NCBI RefSeq assembly: GCF_030486405.1
Contig: NZ_CP129613.1
Location: 5,208,001-5,272,000, forward strand
DNA: 64,000 bases
Direction: 5' to 3'
Source: Mycolicibacterium sp. HK-90
GTDB lineage: Bacteria; Actinomycetota; Actinomycetes; Mycobacteriales; Mycobacteriaceae
Below, in pieces: positions 43,982-52,174 of this stretch (positions within the stretch are counted from its first letter, which is position 1; every line of letters begins with the position of its first letter). A program made the position numbers and the translations under genes. The notes under the pieces were generated by a model that did no database searches, was not told where the DNA came from, and saw only the letters and a list, made by a program, of their open reading frames with translations.

Positions 43982-44314
43982 TTGCAGCGCGCTGTCTCAA
44001 AATTCGCCGACATCAGACGCGTCAATTTATTTGCCGAATGTACAGCGACGCAGGATCTTCTCAGGTTATGTTTCGCCCTGTCCGAGATCACCCTCCGTGC
44101 CACCGATGCGACCGATGGCAACAAGGTATTTCCCGGCAAGACACGAACCTCCGCCAATCGGGCGCGGACCTCGGCACACGATGTGACCGACCGCGTCGGA
44201 CAAGGCCTGAGCGCCGCCCAGAAACGCGTCGAGAAAGGACTCAGGAGTCTCAGCGGACGCCACAACGCCGACGCCCCTGCCGGCACGAAACGAGCCGCAG
44301 GCAACGAGGACTGA
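43982..44314 (+). CDS. doubtful small ORF before ku
   Basis: 110 codons. The first third is low in third-position GC and unconvincing; from about residue 38 (ITLRATDATDGNKVF onward) codon use becomes typical and the tail RVGQGLSAAQKRVEKGLRSLSG predicts a basic amphipathic helix. It ends before a strong hairpin at 44357. It may be a real short protein with a later start, or a remnant. No relative is recognised. Confidence 0.3.
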   Translation: MQRAVSKFADIRRVNLFAECTATQDLLRLCFALSEITLRATDATDGNKVFPGKTRTSANRARTSAHDVTDRVGQGLSAAQKRVEKGLRSLSGRHNADAPAGTKRAAGNED

Positions 44315-44356
44315 TTGATCGTTGGATCGTCCCTAGCCGACTCAACGGTCAATCAA

Positions 44357-44398
44357 GATTGGCCCCCTCCCTCCCCGCTCACCGGGAGGGGGCCAATC
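44357..44398. terminator. 15-bp perfect inverted repeat, probable terminator
   Basis: GATTGGCCCCCTCCC (44357-44371) and GGGAGGGGGCCAATC (44384-44398) pair without mismatch around a 12-base loop. There is no T-run on the + strand; mycobacteria often use such I-shaped stems. It lies 40 bases after the small ORF and 190 bases before ku, insulating ku from upstream transcription. Confidence 0.6.
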
Positions 44399-44585
44399 GC
44401 CATCGGCGGCATCTGCCGGCGAGAAGCCGCGCCGATCGAACTGTCCGTCGACGAAAACAACGTTGACGTTGCTTTGCGTATCGGGGCCGAGCGGCCGCTT
44501 GCCTCGATGATCTTCAGCAGATCGCGACACCCGACCCGCCGCTAACCCACCGACGACGGCCAACGCCGTGGGCCATACTGGCCAT

Positions 44586-45485
44586 ATGCGATCCATCTGG
44601 AAGGGTTCGATCGCCTTCGGCCTGGTGAACGTGCCGGTCAAGGTCTACAGCGCGACCGAGGACCACGACATCAAGTTCCACCAGGTCCACGCGAAGGACA
44701 ACGGGCGCATCCGCTACAAGCGGGTGTGCGAGGTGTGTGGCGAGGTTGTCGAATACCGCGACATCAACAAGGCCTTCGAATCCGACGACGGTCAGATGGT
44801 GGTGATCACCGACGAGGACATCTCCACCCTGCCCGAAGAACGCAGTCGTGAGATCGAGGTCGTGGAGTTCATCCCGGCCGAACAACTCGACCCGCTGATG
44901 TACGACAAGAGCTACTTCCTGGAGCCCGACTCCAAGTCGTCGAAGTCGTATGTACTGCTGGCCAAGACCCTCGCCGAAACCGAACGCGTGGCAATCGTGC
45001 ACTTCTCGCTGCGCAACAAGACCCGGCTGGCCGCGTTGCGGGTCAAGGACTTCAGCAAGCGCAACGTCATGATGATCCACACCCTGCTGTGGCCCGATGA
45101 GATCCGCGATCCGGATTTCCCGGTGCTGGACAAGGAAGTCGAGATCAAGCCGGCCGAGCTCAAGATGGCCGGGCAGGTGGTCGAGTCGATGACCGACGAC
45201 TTCAAGCCGGACCAGTTCCGCGACGACTATCAGGAACAGCTGCACGAGCTGGTGCAGGCCAAACTCGAAGGCGGCGAAGCCTTCTCGGTCGAAGAGCAAC
45301 CCACCGAGCTCGACGAGACCGAGGATGTGTCCGACCTGCTGGCCAAACTCGAGGCCAGCGTGAAGGCGCGCGGCGGCGCCAAGGATTCCAGCAAGGATTC
45401 GGGTAAGGAACCGGCCAAGAAGGCCCCGGCGAAGAAGGCACCCGCCAAGAAGGCGGCAGCCAAGAAAGCCGCCACCAAGAAGTAG
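44586..45485 (+). CDS. ku: NHEJ DNA end-binding protein Ku
   Basis: Homodimeric ring protein (299 aa) that binds double-strand ends and recruits LigD. The core starts MRSIWKGSIAFGLVNVPVKV, the family hallmark, and contains the CEVCGEVVEYRDI segment. The C-terminus from about residue 265 is a lysine/alanine tail with repeated KAPAKK units, the extended basic tail seen in some mycobacterial and other bacterial Ku proteins. ATG 44586 gives the standard N-terminus. Its partner genes ligD and uvrD1 are in the same window. Confidence 0.96.
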   Translation: MRSIWKGSIAFGLVNVPVKVYSATEDHDIKFHQVHAKDNGRIRYKRVCEVCGEVVEYRDINKAFESDDGQMVVITDEDISTLPEERSREIEVVEFIPAEQLDPLMYDKSYFLEPDSKSSKSYVLLAKTLAETERVAIVHFSLRNKTRLAALRVKDFSKRNVMMIHTLLWPDEIRDPDFPVLDKEVEIKPAELKMAGQVVESMTDDFKPDQFRDDYQEQLHELVQAKLEGGEAFSVEEQPTELDETEDVSDLLAKLEASVKARGGAKDSSKDSGKEPAKKAPAKKAPAKKAAAKKAATKK

Positions 45486-45495
45486 CCTCTCGAGC

Positions 45496-45822
45496 TCAGC
45501 GGCGGCAATCCAGGTCGACGTACACCGTGGTGTACTGCAATACCTGCCCCGGGTTGAAGGACGTGATACCGACAGCGCCGGCCGGTGGTTGCGTGCCCAT
45601 CACCGAATGCCCCCGGCGCACTGCGCTTACCGTGCAATCGTCGATCGCGCCGCTGCCAACCTTGCTCAAGATCACGCGGTATCCCTCGCTCTGCAGCTGA
45701 CTGATGGTCTCCGTCGCCGACGATTCCGGCGTCGGCGCGGCAGTAGCCGTTGCGGCCAACGCGATATCGAGTCCACATAGCCCGGCACTGGCGACAAGCG
45801 CGTGCTTCAAGTTCCGTTTCAC
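45496..45822 (-). CDS. small secreted protein, paralogue of the one at 26630-26923
   Basis: 108 residues with a signal peptide (MKRNLKHALVASAGLCGLDI, cleavage near TATAAP). Mature part ETISQLQSEGYRVILSKVGS, DDCTVSAVRRG and TTVYVDLDC align with the protein at 26630, sharing the two Cys. It is convergent with ku, ten bases apart. Function unknown. Confidence 0.78.
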   Translation of the reverse strand: MKRNLKHALVASAGLCGLDIALAATATAAPTPESSATETISQLQSEGYRVILSKVGSGAIDDCTVSAVRRGHSVMGTQPPAGAVGITSFNPGQVLQYTTVYVDLDCRR

Positions 45823-45975
45823 AGGGTTCAGCCGATCCTTTCGGTCTCATTGACGTGGGCTGAACTCTAGGTCGACGAATTCCGTTGTCCGCCAATCTCA
45901 TACCGAATACATACCGGTTAATCCGCAGCGAATACGCTCGCAACACCGCGTTTACATACGCGCCCCTGAGCGGCG

Positions 45976-46443
45976 CTAGGCGGGCACGTCGACGCGCAAC
46001 GCCTCGTGCTCGTCGAGGATGCGCCGCAGTGCGGCGTCCATCGGATGCGCCGACTCCAAGTCGTGGCTGCACCGGCGGTCGACGGCGACCACCGTGCCCA
46101 GCCGCAGCGGCATGTGCTCGATCTCGTCGACGAACTGGTCGAACATCGTGTGCGGCGTGGCCAGGTAGTAGTGCGCATGATGGGCGTCGGCGAAACGTGC
46201 GCCGTACATCAGGCCGCACTGGGTGAAGACGAACAACTCCGATGCCGGATGCGCGCGACCAAACTCCTCCTCGCCCCATACGGCCGCCGCGAGGCGCGCC
46301 TGCGCCAGGCGGTCCTGCACGTCATCGGTACAGGCCAGCAAGCGATGGACCAGCGTGCCCGCCGTCGACGGATACCGGTCGATCGCGGGCCTGAAGTGTC
46401 CCGCGAAGACATCGCCGAAGAAGTCATATCGTTGCTGGGTCAT
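45976..46443 (-). CDS. hypothetical protein, 155 aa
   Basis: Not recognised. A soluble, mostly helical protein: QRYDFFGDVFAGHFRPAIDR, LVHRLLACTDDVQDRLAQAR, a His-rich centre (FADAHHAHYYLA) and HTMFDQFVDEIEHMPLRLGT. The His cluster could bind metal or be structural. No signal peptide. Codon use is normal for the genome, supporting a real gene. A 150-base gap with no visible feature separates it from the secreted protein at 45822. Confidence 0.65.
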   Translation of the reverse strand: MTQQRYDFFGDVFAGHFRPAIDRYPSTAGTLVHRLLACTDDVQDRLAQARLAAAVWGEEEFGRAHPASELFVFTQCGLMYGARFADAHHAHYYLATPHTMFDQFVDEIEHMPLRLGTVVAVDRRCSHDLESAHPMDAALRRILDEHEALRVDVPA

Positions 46444-46639
46444 CGCGGCTCCCCACCTTGAGCTGACACCTCCAGTGTGCGCCTGCCCGAGCTGCCACGG
46501 GTCGGTTTGTCGCGTTCCACGCGGCGGGAATCGCCGTCCGGAATCACTCCACGATCCGTGGTGTCAATCGCCTCCGAGGACTCGGCAGGCAATCTCCAAG
46601 TGGGCCTTTGGTTCAACTCGCCGGGGCCGCGAAACCAAC

Positions 46640-46653
46640 TAGAACGTGTTTCA
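46640..46653. promoter_or_regulatory. second KstR-type operator
   Basis: TAGAACGTGTTTCA fits TNNAACNNGTTNNA at every fixed position. It lies 65 bases before the SDR gene start at 46718, in a gap that otherwise has no gene. It is less symmetric than the site at 23743. Confidence 0.7.
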
Positions 46654-46717
46654 GAAATACCTCCCGCGCACCGTCACACCCTGCTAGCGTGGCGCCGAAC
46701 TAGGGAACGGAGCGTAG

Positions 46718-47509
46718 GTGATTCTCGATAGATTCCGATTGGACGACAAGGTTGCGATCGTCACCGGGGCGGGGCGCGGACTGGGCGCGGCCACCGCGCT
46801 GGCCTTCGCCGAAGCCGGTGCCGACGTACTCATCGCGGCCCGCACGCAGGCCCAACTCGAAGAGGTCGCGGAGCAGATCGCGGCGACCGGGCGGCGGGCC
46901 CACATCGTGGTCGCCGACCTGGCCCACCCCGAGGCCACCGCGGAACTCGCGGCCGCCGCGGTGGATGCCTTCGGCAAGCTCGACATCGTGGTCAACAACG
47001 TCGGCGGCACCATGCCCGCGCCGCTGATGAACACCTCCACCAAGGATCTGCGCGATGCGTTCACGTTCAACGTGTCGACGGCGCATGCCCTGACTTGTGC
47101 GGCGGTGCCGCTGATCCTCGAGCACTCCGGCGGCGGCAGCATCATCAACATCACCTCCACGGTGGGCCGGCTGGCCGGACGTGGTTTTGCCGCCTACGGC
47201 ACCGCCAAGGCCGCGCTCGCGCATTACACCCGGCTGTCCGCCCTGGACCTCAGCCCGCGCATCCGGGTCAACGCCATCGCCCCGGGCTCGATCCTGACCT
47301 CGGCACTGGACATCGTCGCGTCGAACGAGGCGCTGCGCGATCCGATGGAGAAGGCGACGCCGTTGCGCCGCCTCGGCGACCCTGCCGATATCGCCGCCGC
47401 CGCGGTCTATCTCGCTTCCCCCGCCGGCGGCTACCTGACCGGCAAGGTGCTCGAAGTCGACGGCGGCCTGAACATGCCCAATCTCGACCTGCCCATTCCT
47501 GACCTCTGA
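46718..47509 (+). CDS. SDR-family oxidoreductase, Rv0927c-like
   Basis: 263 aa from GTG 46718. [10 protein letters not shown] binds NAD(P), NNVGG is the stabilising motif, the catalytic Ser is in ITSTVG and the Tyr-x3-Lys in YGTAK. The end [13 protein letters not shown] is typical of the classical 3-oxoacyl-ACP-reductase/hydroxysteroid dehydrogenase group. The KstR-type site upstream points to steroid metabolism (inference). It is followed after eight bases by the 358-residue reductase. Confidence 0.9.
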   Translation: MILDRFRLDDKVAIVTGAGRGLGAATALAFAEAGADVLIAARTQAQLEEVAEQIAATGRRAHIVVADLAHPEATAELAAAAVDAFGKLDIVVNNVGGTMPAPLMNTSTKDLRDAFTFNVSTAHALTCAAVPLILEHSGGGSIINITSTVGRLAGRGFAAYGTAKAALAHYTRLSALDLSPRIRVNAIAPGSILTSALDIVASNEALRDPMEKATPLRRLGDPADIAAAAVYLASPAGGYLTGKVLEVDGGLNMPNLDLPIPDL

Positions 47510-47517
47510 GGAGAAGC

Positions 47518-48594
47518 ATGACCATTCGCGTAGCCGCGGTCGGCACCGGAAACGTCGGCAAGCATGCCCTGGCGCAGCTTGTCACCAATCCGGACTACGA
47601 ACTCACAGGCGTCTGGGTGTCCTCGTCGGCGAAGGCCGGCAAGGACGCCGGAGAGCTTGCCGGCCTTGATGTTTCGACCGGCGTCCGGGCGACCGACGAC
47701 CTCGATGCGATCCTGGCCGCCAAGCCGGACTGTGTGGTGTACACGGCGCTGGCCGACAACCGGCTGCCCGAGGCCCTGGAGGATTACCGGCGCATCCTGG
47801 CCGCCGGCGTCAACGTGGTGGCCAGCTCCGCGGTGTTCCTGCAGTACCCGTGGCAGGTGCTGCCGGCCGAGCTGATCGAACCCATCGAAACCGCCGCGGA
47901 AGCGGGCGGCGCGAGCATTTTCGTCAACGGCATCGACCCCGGTTTCGCCAATGACCTTCTGCCCCTTGCCCTTGCGGGCACCTGCCAGCAGATCGAACAG
48001 ATCCGGTGCATGGAGATCGTCGACTACGCCACCTACAACAGCGCGGCGGTGATGTTCGACGTGATGGGCTTCGGCAAGCCGATCGACGAAACCCCGATGC
48101 TTCTGCAGCCGGGCGTGCTGAGCCTGGCCTGGGGTTCAGTGGTCCGGCAGCTGGCCGCCGGTCTGGGTGTCGAGCTCGACGAGGTGACCGAGGAGCACAC
48201 CCGGGTACCCGCGCCGGAGGACTTCGACATTGCGGCCGGACACATTCCGCAGGGCACCACTGCCGCACTGCGATTCGAGGTGAGGGGCATGCGCGACGGC
48301 AAGGCGGCCGTGGTGCTGGAACACGTGACCCGGCTGCGCGACGACCTGTGCCCGGAATGGCCACAGCCTGCCCAGGAAGGTGGTTCCTATCGCGTCGTGG
48401 TGACCGGCGAACCGTCGTACACGCTGGACTTGCGCCTGAGCAGCCCCAATGGCGACCACAACCATGCGGGTCTGGTCGCGACGGCTGCGCGGGTGGTCAA
48501 CGCGATCCCGGCGGTGGTGGACGCCAAGCCGGGGATCCGGACGACGCTCGATCTGCCGTTGATCACCGGCCGGGGTCTGTACGCTGCCGGTTAG
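47518..48594 (+). CDS. NAD(P)-binding reductase, dihydrodipicolinate reductase-like (Rv0926c-like)
   Basis: 358 aa, the same length as I recall for Rv0926c. N-terminal Rossmann strand VAAVGTGNVGKHALAQL and the DAP-reductase-like fold, with NGIDPGFANDLLPLAL in the C-terminal domain, as in 2,4-diaminopentanoate dehydrogenase-like proteins. It is in one transcription unit with the SDR and probably under the same KstR-type site. The substrate is unknown; homologues have been linked to steroid and acyl metabolism only by co-regulation. Confidence 0.85.
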   Translation: MTIRVAAVGTGNVGKHALAQLVTNPDYELTGVWVSSSAKAGKDAGELAGLDVSTGVRATDDLDAILAAKPDCVVYTALADNRLPEALEDYRRILAAGVNVVASSAVFLQYPWQVLPAELIEPIETAAEAGGASIFVNGIDPGFANDLLPLALAGTCQQIEQIRCMEIVDYATYNSAAVMFDVMGFGKPIDETPMLLQPGVLSLAWGSVVRQLAAGLGVELDEVTEEHTRVPAPEDFDIAAGHIPQGTTAALRFEVRGMRDGKAAVVLEHVTRLRDDLCPEWPQPAQEGGSYRVVVTGEPSYTLDLRLSSPNGDHNHAGLVATAARVVNAIPAVVDAKPGIRTTLDLPLITGRGLYAAG

Positions 48595-48618
48595 ACCCCC
48601 GTGCGAAGGAGCGTTCCG

Positions 48619-48885
48619 ATGAAGTCTCGCCTCACCACGCTGGCCGGTTGCCTGCTGGCCGGCGGCGCCGCGGCGGCCGTCGCCCTGGCCCCGCTGGCCG
48701 CGGCAGAACCCAGCGCCCCGAGCGAACCTCGACTGCTGCCTCAGTGCGAGGTGACCGGAGGCAGCTCCGTAGAAGGTGGGCAGACCACCGAATGCGCGTC
48801 CGAAGGCAACGTGCAGATCGACTCGACACCGCCGCAGCCCAGCTACGGGATGTTCCCTTGGGACGACGAGTTTTTCGTCCTCTGA
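48619..48885 (+). CDS. small secreted protein A (first of a tandem pair)
   Basis: 88 residues. AAGGAG seven bases before ATG 48619. Signal peptide MKSRLTTLAGCLLAGGAAAA, cleavage near LAAAEP. Mature part has PQCEVTGG, TTECASEGNVQIDSTPP and YGMFPWDDEFF. Its Cys pair and the QI.(S/T).PP..YG ending match the next small protein, so the two are diverged duplicates. Confidence 0.72.
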   Translation: MKSRLTTLAGCLLAGGAAAAVALAPLAAAEPSAPSEPRLLPQCEVTGGSSVEGGQTTECASEGNVQIDSTPPQPSYGMFPWDDEFFVL

Positions 48886-48940
48886 CCAGCGCCGACAACA
48901 CCTTCCGGACGTAGACTTACTCCAGCGATCGGAGTAGGTC

Positions 48941-49168
48941 ATGATCCACATCATTCGGTGGCTGGCGGCATTGGTCGCGGTGCCGTGTTTGGCGATTCTC
49001 GGCGCCCCGGCCAGTTCGGCCGCACCTGAGTGCACCAATACCGGTCCGACCACCACGCAATGCCAGACCAAGGGCAGCACGCAGATCGTCACTTCGCCTC
49101 CGGCGATGAACTACGGCCCCTGGTACGGCTGGGGGTTCGGATCGGGAGGCATTGTCATCGGATGGTGA
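48941..49168 (+). CDS. small secreted protein B (second of the pair)
   Basis: 75 residues. Signal peptide MIHIIRWLAALVAVPCLAIL, cleavage near SSAAPE. Mature part PECTNTGPTTTQCQTKGSTQ and IVTSPPAMNYGPWYGWGFG resembles protein A. The aromatic/Gly-rich end is typical of small mycobacterial exported proteins. Its last bases overlap the ATG of the next micro-gene. Confidence 0.7.
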   Translation: MIHIIRWLAALVAVPCLAILGAPASSAAPECTNTGPTTTQCQTKGSTQIVTSPPAMNYGPWYGWGFGSGGIVIGW

Positions 49169-49299
49169 AGCTGTTTTTCGGCGCGGCAGTCCTGTCGGCC
49201 ACAGCTGGACTGGCTATGACGACACCCGGGATCGCGATCAATATCGGCGGCGGCGACCACGACGGCGGCGGAGGCGGGCACCACCCCCACCGGCGCTAG
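49162..49299 (+). CDS. His/Gly-rich secreted micro-protein upstream of mntH
   Basis: 45 codons from ATG 49162 (or GTG 49165), overlapping the previous gene by seven bases. A hydrophobic signal-like N-terminus (KLFFGAAVLSATAGLAM) is followed by INIGGGDHDGGGGGHHPHRR, with four His and two Asp in 17 residues. This resembles a metal-binding tail, and it lies 66 bases before the manganese/iron transporter gene. Too short for similarity; coding is supported by signal-peptide shape and overlap. Confidence 0.5.
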   Translation: MVKLFFGAAVLSATAGLAMTTPGIAINIGGGDHDGGGGGHHPHRR

Positions 49300-49309
49300 C
49301 CGAACGCCA

Positions 49310-49325
49310 AGGTTTCGGCTAACCT
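49310..49325. promoter_or_regulatory. DtxR/MntR/IdeR-like operator before mntH
   Basis: AGGTT-TCGGCT-AACCT, a palindrome with 5-bp arms, and the right half GGCTAACCTAA (49317-49327) matches the right half of the IdeR iron-box consensus at all 11 positions. It lies 40 bases before the mntH start. Manganese sensor MntR, a DtxR relative, is known to control mntH in M. tuberculosis, so either metal could be the signal. Confidence 0.6.
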
Positions 49326-49364
49326 AACTTTTCTATTCGTACAACCGGATGGAAAGGTAGCTCG

Positions 49365-50591
49365 TTGCTGGAGGACACCAGGACGCGCACGGCACCGAGC
49401 TGGTTGCTGCTCGGACCGGCATTCGTCGCGGCGATCGCCTACGTCGACCCGGGCAATGTGGCCGCCAATGTCAGCGCCGGGGCCCAGTTCGGCTACCTGC
49501 TCGTCTGGGTGATCGTGGTGGCCAACGCCATGGCCGGCCTGGTGCAGTACCTCTCGGCCAAGCTCGGGTTGGTCACCGGACGGTCGTTGCCCGAGGTGGT
49601 CGCGGACCACACCCGCACCCCGACTCGCATCGCCTACTGGATACAGGCCGAATTGGTCGCCATGGCCACCGATCTCGCCGAGGTCGTGGGTGGTGCGATC
49701 GCCCTGTACCTGCTGTTCGATCTGCCGCTGCTGGTGGGCGGCGTCATCACCGGCGCGGTGTCGCTGCTTCTGCTCAGCGTGCAGAACCGCAGCGGCCAAC
49801 GCGTGTTCGAGCGGGTGATCACCGGACTCCTGCTGATCATCGCGATCGGTTTCTTGACCAGTCTTTTCGTCGAGCCACCCCCGGCCGCTGAGGTCGCGGC
49901 CGGGCTGGTCCCCCGGTTCGAAGGTGCCGAGAGCCTGCTGCTGGCCACCGCAATGCTGGGCGCCACGGTCATGCCGCACGCGGTCTACCTGCACTCCGGC
50001 CTGGCCCGCGACCGGCACGGCCAACCCGAAGCCGGCGCCCGACGGCGATTCCTGCTCAAGGTCACCCGATTCGACGTCGGGATGGCGATGCTGCTGGCCG
50101 GGGCGGTAAACCTGGCCATGCTGCTGGTCGCGGCCACCAATCTGCAGGGACGTGACAACACCGACTCGATCGAGGGCGCCCATGCCGCGGTGCGCGACAC
50201 CCTGGGCCCGACGGTAGCCCTGTTGTTCGCCATCGGACTGCTGGCCTCGGGACTGGCTTCCACCTCGGTCGGGGCCTATGCCGGCGCGATGATCATGCAG
50301 GGCCTGTTGCAGCGGTCCTACCCGTTGTTGCTGCGCCGCCTGGTCACCCTGATCCCCGCGCTGGCCATCCTGGCCTTCGGCGTCGATCCCAGCCGAGCAC
50401 TGGTGCTCTCCCAGGTGGTGCTCTCATTCGGCATCCCCTTGGCACTGATCCCACTGATCAGGTTGACCAGCAACGCCACCCTGATGGGCGAGGACGTCAA
50501 TCACCGGGTGACCTCGGCACTCGGCTGGGTGGTGGCCGGATTGATTAGTGTGCTCAATGTGGTGCTGATCTATCTGACCGTCACAGGCTGA
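49365..50591 (+). CDS. mntH: Nramp-family Mn2+/Fe2+:H+ symporter MntH
   Basis: 408-residue divalent metal importer with about eleven helices. The metal site motif DPGN is at residues 28-31 (AYVDPGNVAANV) and the second motif is MPHAVYLHSGL. TTG 49365 is preceded by GGAAAGG at a seven-base spacing and an in-frame stop lies upstream, so the start is firm. It matches Rv0924c in place. The DtxR-like palindrome upstream suggests repression by bound manganese or iron. Confidence 0.95.
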   Translation: MLEDTRTRTAPSWLLLGPAFVAAIAYVDPGNVAANVSAGAQFGYLLVWVIVVANAMAGLVQYLSAKLGLVTGRSLPEVVADHTRTPTRIAYWIQAELVAMATDLAEVVGGAIALYLLFDLPLLVGGVITGAVSLLLLSVQNRSGQRVFERVITGLLLIIAIGFLTSLFVEPPPAAEVAAGLVPRFEGAESLLLATAMLGATVMPHAVYLHSGLARDRHGQPEAGARRRFLLKVTRFDVGMAMLLAGAVNLAMLLVAATNLQGRDNTDSIEGAHAAVRDTLGPTVALLFAIGLLASGLASTSVGAYAGAMIMQGLLQRSYPLLLRRLVTLIPALAILAFGVDPSRALVLSQVVLSFGIPLALIPLIRLTSNATLMGEDVNHRVTSALGWVVAGLISVLNVVLIYLTVTG

Positions 50592-51011
50592 ATGCGTCAT
50601 CCGTACTTCGCCTACGGTTCCAATCTGTGCGTGGCGCAGATGGGCCGACGCTGTCCGGGCGCGATCGATCCGCGCCCGGCGCGCCTGGACGACCACGGGT
50701 GGCTGATCAACCAGCGCGGCGTGGCCACCATCGAACCCGTCGGCGCGTCCCAGGTGCACGGCGTGCTGTGGCAACTCACCGACCACGATCTGGCCGCACT
50801 CGACAGTGCCGAGGGTGTGCCGGTGCGCTACCGCCGGGACCGGCTGACCGTCCACACCGCCGGCGGCCCCGAGCCGGCCTGGGTCTATATCGACCACCGC
50901 GTCCAACCCGGGCCGCCGCGGCCCGGCTATCTGGAACGCATTCTCGACGGCGCCGCCCACCACGAATTGCCGCACACCTGGATCGCCTTCCTGCGCCGCT
51001 GGGCGCACTAG
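50592..51011 (+). CDS. gamma-glutamylcyclotransferase-like protein (GGCT/AIG2 fold)
   Basis: 139 aa starting at the base after the mntH stop, so co-transcribed. N-terminal YFAYGSNL is the substrate-binding loop of the family, and ALDSAEGVPVRYRRD carries the expected catalytic Glu (LDSAEG). Members release 5-oxoproline from gamma-glutamyl peptides or amines. Its convergent neighbour is a gamma-glutamyl ligase-like enzyme. Confidence 0.85.
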   Translation: MRHPYFAYGSNLCVAQMGRRCPGAIDPRPARLDDHGWLINQRGVATIEPVGASQVHGVLWQLTDHDLAALDSAEGVPVRYRRDRLTVHTAGGPEPAWVYIDHRVQPGPPRPGYLERILDGAAHHELPHTWIAFLRRWAH

Positions 51012-51014
51012 GTT

Positions 51015-52112
51015 TCATTCGCTGGTGGTTGCCGCCGCCAATTCGCCTATCACGTCGCTGATTTCACCGCGTCGCCGCCAGGCCCGGCGCTGCCGCATCG
51101 CGCCGTTGCCGTCGACGGCGATGCGCGCCAGCTCATCACGCACCATGTCGAGATCACCCAGCGTCTCCAGCGCCGGCCGCAGCGTTTCGACGAATCGGCT
51201 CAGCAGTTCCCGAGCCGGCATCACCGACTGATCTCCCGCCAGATCGACGCCGTCGCCCTCCAGGCCGTCGTGGGCGGCCTTCCAGTGCGCCGCCCGTATC
51301 GCGCAATCAGTCAGCCGCGGCGCCGATTCGCCGTCATCATGCGCCTGCAACGCGGTCATCACCCCGGCCCGGATCAAGGTGGCCAGCACCACCGTCTCGG
51401 CCACCGTGGCCGGCACATCGGACACCCGGGTCTCCACCGTCGGGAAGTTCGCCGACGGGCGCACGTCCCAATAGATCATCCCGTCGTCCAAGGCGACGCC
51501 GGCGCGCCGCAGCATGTCGACGGCGGCGTCGTACTCCGCTGTCGAATCGAAGTGCGGCGGAGGGCCCGAACTCGGCCAGCGCGTCCACAACACGCTGCGG
51601 AAACTGGCGTATCCGCTGTCGGTGTTCCGGTAGATCGACGAGTTGGCGGTCAGTGCCAGCAGCACGTGCAGCCAGGGACGCAGCCAGTTGCTGACGTGAA
51701 TCGCGGCATCGCGGTCGGGAACGGCAACGTGGACATGACAACCACAGATGCCCTGCTCGTGGGCGATCATGCCGAACCGATGGGCGATCCTGCGGTAGCG
51801 CGGCGTCGGCGTCACCGGGAACTTGTGCGGCACGGTCGGCGGCAACGCCGCGGCCAGCAGCTGTGCTCCGTTGGCGGCGGCCGCCTCGGTGGCGATACGG
51901 CGCAGCCTGCTCAACTCGGCGCGCAGCGCTTCACTGGACTCCATCACATCGGTGGTGGTCTCCACCTGACAGCTGGTCAGCTCCAGTTGCAGTTTTACCC
52001 CGTGCTCGGCCGCACACGCGGCGACCTGCTTGTTGCGGGCGATCGGTTCACCGCCCTGGGGGTCGACGAGCAGGAACTCCTCTTCCACACCCATCGTCGG
52101 ACGACTTGTCAC
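51015..52112 (-). CDS. YbdK-type glutamate-cysteine ligase-like carboxylate-amine ligase
   Basis: 365 aa of the GCS2 family. The ATP-grasp-like core begins MGVEEEFLLVDPQ; CGCHVHVAVPD is the family's conserved His/Cys segment, and RPSANFPTVETRVSD lies in the active site. YbdK enzymes have weak gamma-glutamylcysteine ligase activity; the mycothiol-using host makes this function uncertain. Start GTG 52112 or, one motif later, ATG 52094. Confidence 0.9.
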   Translation of the reverse strand: MTSRPTMGVEEEFLLVDPQGGEPIARNKQVAACAAEHGVKLQLELTSCQVETTTDVMESSEALRAELSRLRRIATEAAAANGAQLLAAALPPTVPHKFPVTPTPRYRRIAHRFGMIAHEQGICGCHVHVAVPDRDAAIHVSNWLRPWLHVLLALTANSSIYRNTDSGYASFRSVLWTRWPSSGPPPHFDSTAEYDAAVDMLRRAGVALDDGMIYWDVRPSANFPTVETRVSDVPATVAETVVLATLIRAGVMTALQAHDDGESAPRLTDCAIRAAHWKAAHDGLEGDGVDLAGDQSVMPARELLSRFVETLRPALETLGDLDMVRDELARIAVDGNGAMRQRRAWRRRGEISDVIGELAAATTSE

Positions 52113-52174
52113 GGCTGAGAATTGCCCACCCCCGTCACTCCCAAACCTGGGACTCTCGTGCCTAAGATCGGGTG

